A stretch of 5,792 bases of DNA from positions 1 through 5,792 of the forward strand of contig CAMOHY010000154.1 in NCBI GenBank assembly GCA_946615495.1. The letters are read 5' to 3'. Below are positions 5,768 to 5,792 of this stretch, in pieces (position 1 is the first letter of the stretch; every line of letters starts with the position of its first letter). The notes below the pieces were generated by a model. It did not search any database and was not told the DNA's origin. It saw nothing but the letters and a program-made list of their open reading frames with translations. Both the position numbers and the translations under genes were made by a program. Source of the DNA: an uncultured Clostridia bacterium. Its GTDB lineage: Bacteria; Bacillota; Clostridia; Christensenellales; Aristaeellaceae.

Positions 5768-5792
5768 CCGCCGCTCCGAAAGGGGCGGCGGT
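5768..5792 (+). terminator. Rho-independent terminator after htrA (truncated by window edge)
   Basis: A 10-bp GC-rich stem (5768-5777 with 5782-5791, one G-U pair) is closed by a GAAA tetraloop, 20 nt after the htrA stop. One T is visible at 5792; the rest of the expected U-tract lies outside the window. Confidence 0.75.

Overview
This is an ordinary-looking bacterial chromosomal segment. It is GC-rich by eye, with strong Shine-Dalgarno (SD) sequences of the AGGAGG type and every gene on the + strand. The protein styles (UvrB, a PflX-type radical SAM protein, a membrane-anchored trypsin-like protease with a Tyr/Gly-rich loop) suggest a GC-rich Clostridia-type Bacillota, possibly a gut lineage. 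That placement is inferred from protein flavour; no rRNA or other marker fixes it.

Layout. Positions 3-1124 hold the C-terminal 373 residues of UvrB, the nucleotide-excision-repair helicase subunit; the N-terminal part lies outside the window. A 137-bp gap follows, dominated by a perfect 21-bp inverted repeat (1140-1186). Positions 1262-4287 are a tightly packed four-gene run: a single-domain GNAT acetyltransferase, a carbon-nitrogen hydrolase (nitrilase superfamily, complete Glu-Lys-Cys triad), a PflX/COG1313-type radical SAM protein, and a tandem two-domain GNAT acetyltransferase. Gaps are 17 nt, an 8-nt overlap and 20 nt, so the four are probably one transcript. No substrate can be assigned. 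The set could be a small metabolite-modifying pathway or a collection of housekeeping genes.

A 170-bp gap (4288-4457) looks like the control region of the last gene. It has AT-rich DNA, a direct repeat with 11-bp period just upstream of a -10-like hexamer, and then a leader containing a GNRA-capped hairpin and a second SD-like sequence. Positions 4458-5747 encode an HtrA/DegP-family envelope serine protease (membrane anchor, His-Asp-Ser triad, one PDZ domain). A GC-rich hairpin terminator sits at the right edge, with its U-tract cut off.

No RNA gene, CRISPR array, transposase or prophage gene is visible. The most worthwhile leads are the htrA control region, the long hairpin after uvrB and the four-gene operon. 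None amounts to clear evidence of a new system.
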